Positions 1-7,158 of a stretch of 33,170 nt of DNA are shown here, piece by piece (the first letter of the stretch is position 1; each line of letters begins with the position of its first letter). The stretch covers positions 1 to 33,170 of the forward strand of contig JBKJUK010000354.1 in the NCBI GenBank assembly GCA_046590705.1. Direction: 5' to 3'. A program made the translations under genes and the position numbers. The notes beneath the pieces were generated by a model that did no database searches, was not told the origin of the DNA, and saw only the letters and a list, made by a program, of their open reading frames with translations. Origin of the DNA: JBKJUK01 sp046590705. GTDB taxonomy: Bacteria > Acidobacteriota > Thermoanaerobaculia > Gp7-AA8.

Positions 1-64
1 CTGCCGTATCACTGTCATCCGACCATCAGGTTCGCGAATCGTTCTCGACGAATTGGCTTCAGCA

Positions 65-78
65 TGTTTCTAGAAACA
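65..78. promoter_or_regulatory. 14-bp perfect palindrome
   Basis: TGTTTCTAGAAACA is its own reverse complement. Palindromes of this size often serve as binding sites for dimeric repressors, but no second copy or adjacent promoter was found, so an operator role is only a guess. Confidence 0.25.
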
Positions 79-342
79 GCGACTCACCGTACTGAAGATT
101 CTCTGCGCAATGATCTGCTGAACATCACAGCACAGACGCGCTTACACGGAAGTCGCGATGCCGCCCTTCCGGGGCTCGGAATCATCGTCGTTACGATTCG
201 AGACCCCAAGGCCTCACGGCCTGGGCTATTTCGATGCCGGGCCTCCGGCCCTCAAAGGCAGCCCTCACGAGCAGGATTCCCTGTGCCTCCAATCTGAACC
301 CCTCCATTCCGAGGAACTTCAGAAATTCAAACGAGCCGCGTG

Positions 343-348
343 TAAAGT
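343..348 (+). promoter_or_regulatory. Candidate -10 element for the RNB gene
   Basis: TAAAGT (4/6 match to TATAAT) ends exactly 6 nt before the ATG at 355, which would put the transcription start on or next to the start codon. No clear -35 hexamer and no Shine-Dalgarno sequence are seen. Confidence 0.35.
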
Positions 349-354
349 ACCTTC

Positions 355-1824
355 ATGAATCGTTCTTCAGACGTGAATCTCGATGAATTAGCTCACCAGG
401 CCATGCTCGACCGCGGACTGGAACCGGAGTTCCCACCCGAGGTTCTCGAAGAGCTTCGAACCCATCTCGCTTCGCCGCCTATCGACGACGGCGCCACACC
501 GCGCGATCTGCGTTCCCTGCTCTGGTGCTCAATCGACAACGACGATTCACGCGATCTCGATCAGCTCACATTCGCGGAGAAAGACGCCAACGGTTCCACC
601 CGTCACTATGTAGCAATCGCCGACGTCGACGTGTTCGTGCGCAAGGATTCGGCAATCGATCTTCACGCCTGGAAGAACACCACCTCGGTCTACACCGCCG
701 TTCGTGTGTTCCCAATGCTCCCCGAGAAGCTCTCCACCGATCTCACGTCCCTGAATGAGGGAGAAGAACGAGTAGCCATCGTCGTGGAGATGCTGATCGA
801 CGAGAACGGCGAGCTGAAAGAGTCGGCCGTCACTCGAGCAACCGTACTGAATCACGCAAAACTCGTTTACGAGGAAGTGGGAGCCTGGCTCGAAGAGACG
901 GGACCTGCACCCGCAAAAATCTCCGCGAACCCGGCTCTGGCCGCGAGCCTGCGTTTGCAGGATGCTGTCGCTCAGCAACTCCGCGAGAGACGCCATGAGA
1001 ATGGCGCACTCGATCTACAGACCATCGAGGCACGGCCGGTCTTCGTCGATGGAAAGATCGTCGACATGAAGGCCACCGAAAAAGACCGAGCCAAACAGCT
1101 CATCGAAGACTCGATGATCGCTGCGAATGGCGTCACCGCTCGCTTCCTGCGCGACAAAGGGTTCTCCACGATCCGACGGGTCGTTGAATCGCCGGAGCGA
1201 TGGGACCGTATCGCCCAGCTGGCGCGACAGTACGGACACGACTTGCCCTCCTCGGCGGATTCCATCGCGCTGGAAGGCTTCCTGCGCGCCATGCGGAAGG
1301 AAGATCCGATCCGCTTTCCCGATCTGTCACTGGCCGTGGTCAAACTGATGGGACGGGGTGAGTACGCGCTCAACGATGTGAACCATGAATCGAGCGGACA
1401 CTTCGGCCTGGCCGTGAAGGATTACACACACTCAACCGCACCCAATCGACGTTATCCGGATCTGGTCACGCAGCGTTTACTCAAAGCCGCCATCGGCGGC
1501 AAGACTTCGCCGTACACCGATGAAGAACTCGCCGAGATCGCTGATCACTGCACCAACCAGGAGACGCAGGCAGACAAAGTAGAGCGCCTCATCCGCAAGG
1601 CCGCCGCGGCAAAGATGCTGAGCGGCCGGATCGGAGAACGCTTCGACGCCATCGTCACAGGAGCAGGAGTCAAGGGCACATGGGTGCGCCTGTTCCATCC
1701 CGCAATCGAGGGCAAGCTGATGCACGCCGGCGATGGGATCGACGTCGGAGACAGACTTCGTGTGAAGCTGATCGCAACAGATCCAGAACATGGCTTCATC
1801 GATTTCGTACGAACGGGGAAGTGA
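355..1824 (+). CDS. RNB-domain exoribonuclease (RNase II/R-type)
   Basis: Predicted 489-aa 3'-to-5' hydrolytic exoribonuclease acting in the cytoplasm on single-stranded RNA. The RNB catalytic domain fills most of the protein. The metal-binding motif lies at about residues 59-70 (IDNDDSRDLDQ), aligning with E. coli RNase II D201, D207 and D209, but Gln stands where D210 is expected. The second signature, STAPNRRYPDLV, holds the arginines that position the scissile phosphate. The last ~65 residues look like an S1/OB-type RNA-binding domain. The N-terminal cold-shock domains of classical RNase R (over 700 aa) are absent, so this is the short RNB class found in several phyla. ATG 355 is the first start in the frame; there is no Shine-Dalgarno and a -10-like TAAAGT sits 6 nt upstream. 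The gene seems to stand alone. Sure of family, less sure of substrate. Confidence 0.9.
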   Translation: MNRSSDVNLDELAHQAMLDRGLEPEFPPEVLEELRTHLASPPIDDGATPRDLRSLLWCSIDNDDSRDLDQLTFAEKDANGSTRHYVAIADVDVFVRKDSAIDLHAWKNTTSVYTAVRVFPMLPEKLSTDLTSLNEGEERVAIVVEMLIDENGELKESAVTRATVLNHAKLVYEEVGAWLEETGPAPAKISANPALAASLRLQDAVAQQLRERRHENGALDLQTIEARPVFVDGKIVDMKATEKDRAKQLIEDSMIAANGVTARFLRDKGFSTIRRVVESPERWDRIAQLARQYGHDLPSSADSIALEGFLRAMRKEDPIRFPDLSLAVVKLMGRGEYALNDVNHESSGHFGLAVKDYTHSTAPNRRYPDLVTQRLLKAAIGGKTSPYTDEELAEIADHCTNQETQADKVERLIRKAAAAKMLSGRIGERFDAIVTGAGVKGTWVRLFHPAIEGKLMHAGDGIDVGDRLRVKLIATDPEHGFIDFVRTGK

Positions 1825-1987
1825 GGGAAGAATGGAGAATGGAGAATGGAGAATGGAGAATGGAGAATGGAGAATGGAGAATGGAGAATGTTGAATGTTG
1901 AATGCCTGAATGCCTGAAGACAGCGGCGAGCGCAGCTCGCCCACCTCAATTCTCCATTCTGCATTCTCCATTCTCCATTCAAGTCAG
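1825..1987. repeat. GGAGAAT/ATTCTCC tandem repeats forming an inverted repeat
   Basis: Directly after the RNB stop codon, the 7-nt unit GGAGAAT (read also as GAATGGA) repeats about eight times at 1830-1890, then decays into TTGAATG and GCCTGAAT units up to 1919. The complementary ATTCTCC unit repeats at 1949-1980, ending just before the next gene. Between them a perfect 7-bp hairpin, GGCGAGC-GCA-GCTCGCC, lies at 1925-1941. The transcribed spacer could fold into one long imperfect hairpin, so it may act as a terminator or processing site. Confidence 0.8.
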
Positions 1988-3010
1988 ATGAACCTCGGGC
2001 GACAACTGAGGATTCTTTACTTCCTCGAAGACACCGATCTCTCAGGAGGCGTCCGGGTCATCCTCGCTCAGGCTGACGCATTGGTGGCACTCGGTCATCA
2101 CGTCACGATCGCCACCAAAGGTGCGCCGCTCACCTGGCGCTCCTCGCAGGCCGAATGGATGCACGTCGACGACTTCTCGCAGATCGAGGGGACCTGGGAC
2201 TTCGCCATCGGCACGTTCTACCCAACTGTTCCTCACGCCTTTCGCATCGCTGGGCCGCGCGCGCTGCATCTGTGTCAGGGCTACGAGGGCGCTATCTCCT
2301 ACTACCGCGAACTCGTTCCGATCATCGAATCGATCTACGACCTGCCCATTCCCAAGCTGGTGGTGAGTGAAAATCTGATCGAGACCTGCACACGCTTCAC
2401 CAGCGAGGTCGTGAACATCGGACAGATTGTCGACGACGAGTTCTTTCGGCCCGCTGCACCGGAACGTCAGGGGTTGCCGCGGGTTCTGTTGTCAGGACCT
2501 GCGCAGATTGACCTCAAAGGTATTGACGATGGCTACGGAGCGGCGGCTCATGCGCGCGCCTTCGGCGGCCGGTTCGAACTGATTCGCGTCTCCCCCTGGG
2601 CACCTTCCGGTGCTGAACCTGTCGACATCCACGTCCAGGAGTTTCACGTCGCACTCAGCGCGGCTGCCATGACCCGCCTCGTGCACAGCTGTGACATCGT
2701 GCTGGCTCCCGGGCACGCCGAGGAGGGCTTTGGACTGCCTGCCGCAGAAGGGATGGCAGCGGGGCTCGCTGCGGTGCTCACCCGCATTCCGTCATACCTC
2801 TCGTTCGACACGACACACGATTACGCACGATTCGCCGAGGCTGGAGACGCGGAACAGCTGGGCGACGAACTCCTGCAACTGCTCGAGGATGACGACCTGC
2901 GGGACCAGGTCGCCAGGCGGGGCCGGGAAGTAGCGGAGAAGTTCCGCTCCGAACATGTGGGCCGGCGTCTGGAAGAATATCTGCTCTCCCGAGACGCGCT
3001 ACTTCCCTGA
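1988..3010 (+). CDS. Glycosyltransferase family 4 (GT-B fold)
   Basis: A 340-aa glycosyltransferase of the GT4 type, predicted to transfer a sugar from an activated donor to a glycan or lipid in the cytoplasm. The N-terminal half starts with ILYFLEDTDLSGGVRVI, the usual Rossmann strand plus glycine loop that contacts the acceptor. The C-terminal half contains EEGFGLPAAEGMAAG, the donor-binding EX7E-type motif of GT4 enzymes. An in-frame ATG at 1910 lies inside the tandem repeat and would add only repeat-encoded residues, so ATG 1988 is preferred. No Shine-Dalgarno is seen; the ATTCTCC repeat ends a few bases upstream. There are no neighbouring capsule or LPS genes, so donor and acceptor cannot be named. 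Confidence 0.85.
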   Translation: MNLGRQLRILYFLEDTDLSGGVRVILAQADALVALGHHVTIATKGAPLTWRSSQAEWMHVDDFSQIEGTWDFAIGTFYPTVPHAFRIAGPRALHLCQGYEGAISYYRELVPIIESIYDLPIPKLVVSENLIETCTRFTSEVVNIGQIVDDEFFRPAAPERQGLPRVLLSGPAQIDLKGIDDGYGAAAHARAFGGRFELIRVSPWAPSGAEPVDIHVQEFHVALSAAAMTRLVHSCDIVLAPGHAEEGFGLPAAEGMAAGLAAVLTRIPSYLSFDTTHDYARFAEAGDAEQLGDELLQLLEDDDLRDQVARRGREVAEKFRSEHVGRRLEEYLLSRDALLP

Positions 3011-3055
3011 TTCGATTCAGATCCCCGCTGTCGAACATATGCTCGCTCGCACCTC

Positions 3056-3085
3056 TTGACCAGGTTGGCGCAAATCGTGTAGAAC
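3056..3085 (+). promoter_or_regulatory. Predicted sigma-70-type promoter of the cysteine leader
   Basis: TTGACC (5/6 match to TTGACA) at 3056-3061 and TAGAAC (4/6 match to TATAAT) at 3080-3085 are separated by 18 bp. The expected transcription start, about 7 nt after the -10, falls at 3092-3095, i.e. on the ATG of the leader peptide. This is the only start site in the window where both hexamers could be matched. Confidence 0.55.
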
Positions 3086-3094
3086 GTATCCCGG

Positions 3095-3175
3095 ATGAAG
3101 TACACCCTCAACGTCGCCACCCTCTACTGCATGTGTTGCTGTAAGCACATCAGCGGGAGAACGGCTGCGTCGTGA
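3095..3175 (+). CDS. Cysteine-rich leader peptide (candidate attenuator sensor)
   Basis: A 26-codon ORF (ATG 3095, TGA 3173-3175) lies between a promoter and an intrinsic terminator. It encodes four Cys within five codons, in the string CMCCCK (codons at 3128-3145). Such a density is far above chance and matches the logic of amino-acid attenuation leaders: ribosomes stall at Cys codons when charged tRNA-Cys is scarce. The predicted transcription start coincides with the ATG and no Shine-Dalgarno is present, so the peptide may be read from a leaderless mRNA, as reported for polycysteine upstream ORFs in mycobacteria. The stem ATGTGT/GCACAT at 3131-3136 and 3145-3150 encloses the Cys codons. 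Downstream genes are an ATP-grasp ligase and an SsuD/SfnG-like monooxygenase, which fits sulfur-related control. The ORF and motif are directly visible; the regulatory role is inferred. Confidence 0.65.
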   Translation: MKYTLNVATLYCMCCCKHISGRTAAS

Positions 3176-3206
3176 AATAAAAGAAACAAACGAAACGACA
3201 ACCCCG

Positions 3207-3246
3207 AAAACCCGCAACGGCGCTCCGTTAGCGGGTTTTTTGTTTT
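3207..3246 (+). terminator. Rho-independent terminator / attenuator
   Basis: Arms AAAACCCGCAACGG (3207-3220) and CCGTTAGCGGGTTTT (3225-3239) pair perfectly except for one bulged A at 3230, with a 4-nt CGCT loop, followed by T6 and a second T4 run. It lies 31 nt after the leader-peptide stop and 54 nt before the ATP-grasp start, the position expected of an attenuator. The leader carries GCGGG (3153-3157) and AACGG (3160-3164), which could pair with CCCGC (3211-3215) or CCGTT (3225-3229) and so compete with the terminator. Confidence 0.85.
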
Positions 3247-3287
3247 CTTGCTCATTCGCTTCCGTATCGCCGTCGCGGCCCACATCC

Positions 3288-3294
3288 AAGGAGA
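3288..3294 (+). promoter_or_regulatory. Shine-Dalgarno site fixing the ATP-grasp start
   Basis: AAGGAGA lies 5 nt before ATG 3300. An in-frame start at 3240 falls inside the terminator T-tract and can be dismissed. Confidence 0.8.
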
Positions 3295-3299
3295 ATGCG

Positions 3300-4268
3300 A
3301 TGAGCGAAAGCAGCGAACTGGCGATTTACTACGAGCACCCCGATTGGTTCCGTCCCCTCTTCGAGGAACTGGACCGTCGGTCCATTCCTTATCAGCGTCT
3401 CCATGTCGATGAAGCTGTCATTGATCCTCAAAACCGACCGAGCCAGCAGCTGGTGTTCAACCGGATGAGTCCCTCCGCGTGGAAGCGGGACCTGGGCGAC
3501 GCCATTCACTTCACCAGTTCCTACCTGCGGCATCTCGAACTTCACGACGTCGAGCTCTTCAACGGATCCGAAGCGTGGGCCTTCGAGACCAGTAAAGCCG
3601 CTCAGCTCTCACTACTGTCGCGACTGAAGGCGCCCGCACCCCGAACCCGAATCGTTCATGCCCACGCCTCACTCTCCGCTGCAGCATCTAACCTGCAGTT
3701 TCCGCTCATCACCAAACCAAACGTCGGTGGAAGCGGTGCCGGCATCCGACGCTACGACACACTCGCGCAGCTGCAGAAGGCGATCGAAGCGGGGGAGGTC
3801 GATCGCGGGCTCGATGGAGTGGTGCTTCTGCAGGAGTTTCACACTCCCAAAGACAGGATCATCACCCGGATCGAAACGCTCGGCGGAAACTTTCTCTACG
3901 CCATCCGCCTGCACCTCGGGGAGGATTCCGGCTTCGACCTCTGCCCGGCTGACGTCTGCCAGACTGTGAGCGGTGAGCCCATCAGCAGCATCGCCTGCCC
4001 CGTCGATTCCAGGAAAGCCGGACTTCGGGTAGAGCAATACGCCCCACCCCTGGCCATTGTCCGCACCGTGGAATCGATCGTGCGAGCGGCCGGAGTGGAT
4101 GTGGGCGGTGTGGAGTATCTCGAGAGTGCGCGCGACGGTGGCACATATTTTTACGACATCAACGCGCTCTCGAATTTCGTTTCCGATCCTCTCACCGTCA
4201 TCGGCTTCAATCCGACCGCAAGACTCGTCGACGTACTGCAGGACCGACTGGCAAGGAGGGCCGCATGA
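3300..4268 (+). CDS. RimK-like ATP-grasp ligase
   Basis: A 322-aa ATP-grasp protein; enzymes of this fold join a carboxylate to an amine or thiol through an acyl-phosphate, using ATP and Mg2+. The N-terminal ~110 residues form the pre-ATP-grasp domain. The ATP-binding lysine and glycine-rich loop appear at about 137-150 (LITKPNVGGSGAGI), followed by a second ATP-contact strand, VVLLQEFH. The metal-binding end, YFYDINALSNF (about 284-294), corresponds to the EVN motif of RimK. Organisation resembles RimK/MptN/glutathione-synthetase-like ligases, but the substrate cannot be told. It follows the Cys leader and attenuator and its stop overlaps the next start (ATGA), so the two enzymes are co-translated and probably act in one pathway. 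Family is secure; role in sulfur metabolism is inferred from context. Confidence 0.85.
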   Translation: MSESSELAIYYEHPDWFRPLFEELDRRSIPYQRLHVDEAVIDPQNRPSQQLVFNRMSPSAWKRDLGDAIHFTSSYLRHLELHDVELFNGSEAWAFETSKAAQLSLLSRLKAPAPRTRIVHAHASLSAAASNLQFPLITKPNVGGSGAGIRRYDTLAQLQKAIEAGEVDRGLDGVVLLQEFHTPKDRIITRIETLGGNFLYAIRLHLGEDSGFDLCPADVCQTVSGEPISSIACPVDSRKAGLRVEQYAPPLAIVRTVESIVRAAGVDVGGVEYLESARDGGTYFYDINALSNFVSDPLTVIGFNPTARLVDVLQDRLARRAA

Positions 4269-5329
4269 GCGCGCTGCGTTTTGGATACTGGCTCCCGATG
4301 TTCGGCGGGTGGTTGCGCAATGTCGAGAACGAGCGCATGGAAGCATCGTGGAAGTACGTGCGCGATCTCGCGGTGCGCAGCGAACAGATTGGTTTCGATC
4401 TTACGCTGCTGGCTGAGCTGAATCTCAACGATATCAAGGGTCCCGATGCCCCGAGTCTGGACGCCTGGAGTACAGCCGCAGCGCTGGCGGCGGTGACGGA
4501 GACGCTGGAGCTGATGGTCGCGGTCAGACCGACGTTTCACCATCCTGCGCTGCTGGCCAAGGCGGCTGCCAACATCGATCAGATCGCCAGCGGACGTCTA
4601 TCTCTCAATGTGGTTTCGTCGTGGTGGAAAGATGAGGCGACGCAGTATGGCCTGGCCTTCGACGAACATGACGACCGCTATGCACGCACCGCCGAATGGC
4701 TGACCGTGGTGAAAGGGCTCTGGACAGAGCCGCGATTTTCTTTCGAGGGAAATCTTTATCGCATCGACGAGGCTGTTCTAGAGCCGAAGCCGATTCGCCG
4801 TCCCTGGCCTGTTCTCTACGCAGGCGGAGAATCGGAGACCGCCAAGAACCTCATCGCTGCGGAATGTGACGCTTACGTGATGCATGGCGATTCACCGGAA
4901 GTTGTCGGACGGAAGATCGCCGACATGCGCCAGAGACGCGAACTCTTACGTCCATCGTCGCCACCACTGCGCTTCGGAGTAGCGGGCTATGTGATCTGTC
5001 GTGATTCAGAGTCGGAGGCACGCAGTGAGCTGGCGCGAATTACCGATGTCCACGCGACTTCGGCGGGGTATTCGAATTATCACCAGTGGCTGTCAGGAAC
5101 CAAGCTGGAGCAGCGCGTCAGTCTCGAGGATTATTCAGTCTCGAATCGCGGCCTGAGGTCGGGATTGACCGGAACTCCGGAGCAAATCGCCGAGCAGCTG
5201 CACGCCTTCGAGGGCGTGGGCGTGGACCTCACACTATTGCAATTCAGCCCGCAGCGGGAAGAGATGGAGCGGTTCGGTTCGGAAGTGATTCCACTGGTGC
5301 GGGGAGCGGAGCGGAGGGTGGCAGTTTGA
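4265..5329 (+). CDS. LLM-class flavin-dependent monooxygenase (SsuD/SfnG-like)
   Basis: A 354-aa bacterial-luciferase-like flavin monooxygenase, expected to use reduced FMN supplied by a separate reductase. The N-terminus FGYWLPMFGGWLRNVE and the internal pattern (the ELNLND stretch, then VAVRPTFHHPALLAKAAANI) resemble alkanesulfonate (SsuD) and dimethylsulfone (SfnG) monooxygenases, which release sulfite or sulfinate for sulfur assimilation. RLSLNVVSSWW carries the usual flavin-site segment. The start is certain: AAGGAGGG lies 4 nt upstream and the ATG overlaps the stop of the ATP-grasp gene. No flavin reductase or sulfonate transporter is next to it. The true substrate is unknown; an organosulfur compound is the best guess because of the family and the cysteine leader. 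Confidence 0.88.
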   Translation: MSALRFGYWLPMFGGWLRNVENERMEASWKYVRDLAVRSEQIGFDLTLLAELNLNDIKGPDAPSLDAWSTAAALAAVTETLELMVAVRPTFHHPALLAKAAANIDQIASGRLSLNVVSSWWKDEATQYGLAFDEHDDRYARTAEWLTVVKGLWTEPRFSFEGNLYRIDEAVLEPKPIRRPWPVLYAGGESETAKNLIAAECDAYVMHGDSPEVVGRKIADMRQRRELLRPSSPPLRFGVAGYVICRDSESEARSELARITDVHATSAGYSNYHQWLSGTKLEQRVSLEDYSVSNRGLRSGLTGTPEQIAEQLHAFEGVGVDLTLLQFSPQREEMERFGSEVIPLVRGAERRVAV

Positions 5330-5872
5330 ACGGCAGGGCCGGAGGCCGGGGTCAGGGGGCCGGAGCGAGCACCGCGGCAGTTGGCGGTTTCGGTGATGGA
5401 GGTTAGCCCTGGTTGGGGAACGGAGAACTGATGATGCGGGACTGATGAACGCAGAACTCAGAACGCAGAACGATGAAGTGAGAAGATGGGCGAGACGCTG
5501 CGAACAGACCATGTCGAAACTCGCAGCGACAGCGCGGTGCTTCGCTCCGGCCCCCTGACTCGGGCCCCCGGCCTGTCTCAACTCACCCCAGCGTCATTCC
5601 AATGAGCCGCGCGATCGTCAGCGTCCCGCAGCGGTAACTGCGAAGAGGAATCTCCGGTCCGCGCGGAAGCGGTGAAACGCTTCGTCAGCGCGGCGCGGTA
5701 CGGAGATTCCTCTTCGCACACCAACCGCGCAAGCTCGCCGGAGCATCGCCGCTCATCGGAATGACGTTGCCGTAATTCGCGAACGCTTCTACTCCGGCCC
5801 CCGGCCCCCAGACTCCGGCCTGCCTCTAGCGTTCTGCGTTCCGCAGCCCCAGCCCCCAGACCCCGGCCTTCA
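5330..5872. repeat. Intergenic repeat cluster after the monooxygenase gene
   Basis: No gene is supported. The region holds a 26-bp inverted repeat (5351-5376 and 5533-5559, one base inserted) based on GTCAGGGGGCCGGAGC; between its arms are AACGCAGAACTCAG-type units (5447-5476). A 175-bp inverted-repeat element (family A) spans 5592-5766. C-rich words such as CCGGCCCCCGGCCCCCAGAC and another GTTCTGCGTTC unit fill 5790-5872 up to the convergent gene's stop. The first inverted repeat may serve as a transcript end. Confidence 0.7.
5592..5766. repeat. Family A inverted-repeat element, copy 1
   Basis: It begins with CGTCATTCC and ends with GGAATGACG. Inner arms GCGAAGAGGAATCTCCG (5640-5656) and CGGAGATTCCTCTTCGC (5701-5717) are perfect reverse complements. 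It is too short to encode a transposase, so it is a MITE-like or REP-like element. Related copies are at 8372-8547 and 26364-26540. Confidence 0.8.
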
Positions 5873-7069
5873 TCAGGTAACAATGATCGTCTTGTCTTCC
5901 TGACGATGCCATCGCTGCGTTGCCAGGATCTCGTCGACCGCTGCAAAGGCGGCGTCGATCTCTTCGGCTTTCGTGTAGAAGTGTGGCGAGAAACGAATCC
6001 CTGACCCTGGCCTGAAGTCACAGACGATGTCGTTGGCGTTCAGTTCCATCGAGACTTCTTTGGCATGCGGAATACGGATCGACACGGATCCGCCTCGAAG
6101 GGCCGGTTCTCGCGGAGTTCGCAGCTCGAATCCGCGCGCGTCGGCCAGCTCGATTAGTCTCTGGGTGAGCCGCAACGATTTTGCCCGGATGGCGTCGATG
6201 CCTGCTTCCGCTACGAGTCGCGGTCCTACCTGCGCTGCGTAGATGGCCGGGATGGCCGGAGTGCCGAGTGCAAAACGAAGTGCATCATTGCGGAAGCGCA
6301 TCGGAGGTGGCTCGAAGCCGAATGGATTCTCGTGCGCCATCCATCCAGTGAAACTAGGTTCCAGTTTCGGTCTGAGCTCCGGATCAACGTAGAGGAACGA
6401 CCCCCCGGGACCACCGCAAAGCCACTTCAGTACGCCGCCGATTGCAATGGGGACATCCCAGCCGGTTACATCGGTGGGCACGACGCCTGCTGACTGGAAC
6501 ACATCCAGCACGAGCGTTGCTCCGACTTTCCTGCAGTGCCTGGCCACGGTCTCGATGTCGATCAGGTAGGACGATTGGAACAGGACGTGCGCGAGAGGAA
6601 CGAGCACAGTGTTCTCGTCGATTGCCGCGAGCAACTGATCGAGGTCGACGCCAAGACCACTTTCATCTGCCGGAACTGTGACCACCTCTGCGCCGAAGCG
6701 TCGTGCCAGTCTGTCGTAAATGTAGCGGACAGATGGAAACTCACCCTCGACAATCACGACCTTGTTGCGCGGCGCCACGTAATCGAACGATGAAAGCACC
6801 ACCGCTTCGGCCGTGGTCACATTCGGCAGCATCACTACCGAGCCTGATGGTGCGCCGATGAGCGGCGCGATCATGTCGCCCACTTCCACAGACATGTTCC
6901 ACCAGCGATCACCCCAGGCGCGTACGCCGCGCGTCGCCCACATCTCGGCATACTCGGCCAGTGCCTCCCTCGTGCCTTCCGGCATCGCGCCAAGCGAATG
7001 GGAGACCAGATAGTTCGTGCTGTTCACAATCGGAAACTGGGGGCGGAATCGTAGAAGCTCATCAGTCAT
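5873..7069 (-). CDS. Kynureninase-like PLP-dependent enzyme (aminotransferase class V)
   Basis: A 398-aa fold-type I PLP enzyme. The N-terminus NSTNYLVSHSLGAMP with a following WATRGVRAW stretch resembles kynureninase. Expected PLP ligands are present: D189 in LVLDVFQSAG (ring nitrogen) and K215 in GVLKWLCGGPG (Schiff base). The histidine common to kynureninases and cysteine desulfurases (DxAHSxG) is replaced by Gln192, so the reaction may differ. The start at 7069 is chosen because GAGGA lies 5 nt upstream; an in-frame ATG at 7156 would add 29 unremarkable residues. It lies downstream of the metallophosphoesterase on the same strand and may be cotranscribed. No other tryptophan-catabolic gene is present, so kynureninase activity is unproven; lyase, desulfurase or epimerase functions are alternatives. 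Confidence 0.8.
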   Translation of the reverse strand: MTDELLRFRPQFPIVNSTNYLVSHSLGAMPEGTREALAEYAEMWATRGVRAWGDRWWNMSVEVGDMIAPLIGAPSGSVVMLPNVTTAEAVVLSSFDYVAPRNKVVIVEGEFPSVRYIYDRLARRFGAEVVTVPADESGLGVDLDQLLAAIDENTVLVPLAHVLFQSSYLIDIETVARHCRKVGATLVLDVFQSAGVVPTDVTGWDVPIAIGGVLKWLCGGPGGSFLYVDPELRPKLEPSFTGWMAHENPFGFEPPPMRFRNDALRFALGTPAIPAIYAAQVGPRLVAEAGIDAIRAKSLRLTQRLIELADARGFELRTPREPALRGGSVSIRIPHAKEVSMELNANDIVCDFRPGSGIRFSPHFYTKAEEIDAAFAAVDEILATQRWHRQEDKTIIVT

Positions 7070-7158
7070 GAAGATCCTCGGGTAGACAGTCTGCAAACCG
7101 TACGCACAAGAGGTGAAGTGGGATTGCACCGCTTGCGCCGTATTTTTACGACGCACGA

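Larger units (their letters stand above)
1..354. other. Intergenic region, no supported gene
   Basis: No convincing gene is seen. One plus-strand frame stays open from the left edge to 297, but its product has no recognisable domain and its second half covers repeat-like DNA: around 208-255 the words GGCCTCACGGCCTGGGC and GCCGGGCCTCCGGCCC give short GC-rich hairpins. A tail of a gene beginning outside the window cannot be excluded. A 14-bp perfect palindrome lies at 65-78. Confidence 0.5.

Noticed and set aside
64..297. Open frame of 77 codons, open back to the left edge
   Set aside because: No recognisable domain, no Shine-Dalgarno, and its second half covers GC-rich repeat words; coding is not supported.
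1830..1980. CRISPR-like array
   Set aside because: The units are 7 nt, contiguous and without spacers, so this is a simple tandem repeat.
1910..1987. N-terminal extension of the glycosyltransferase
   Set aside because: The added residues are encoded by the ATTCTCC repeat; the conserved fold starts after ATG 1988.
5578..6021. Minus-strand ORF rich in arginine and serine
   Set aside because: It runs through a family A element and the 3' end of the PLP enzyme gene in another frame; shadow ORF.
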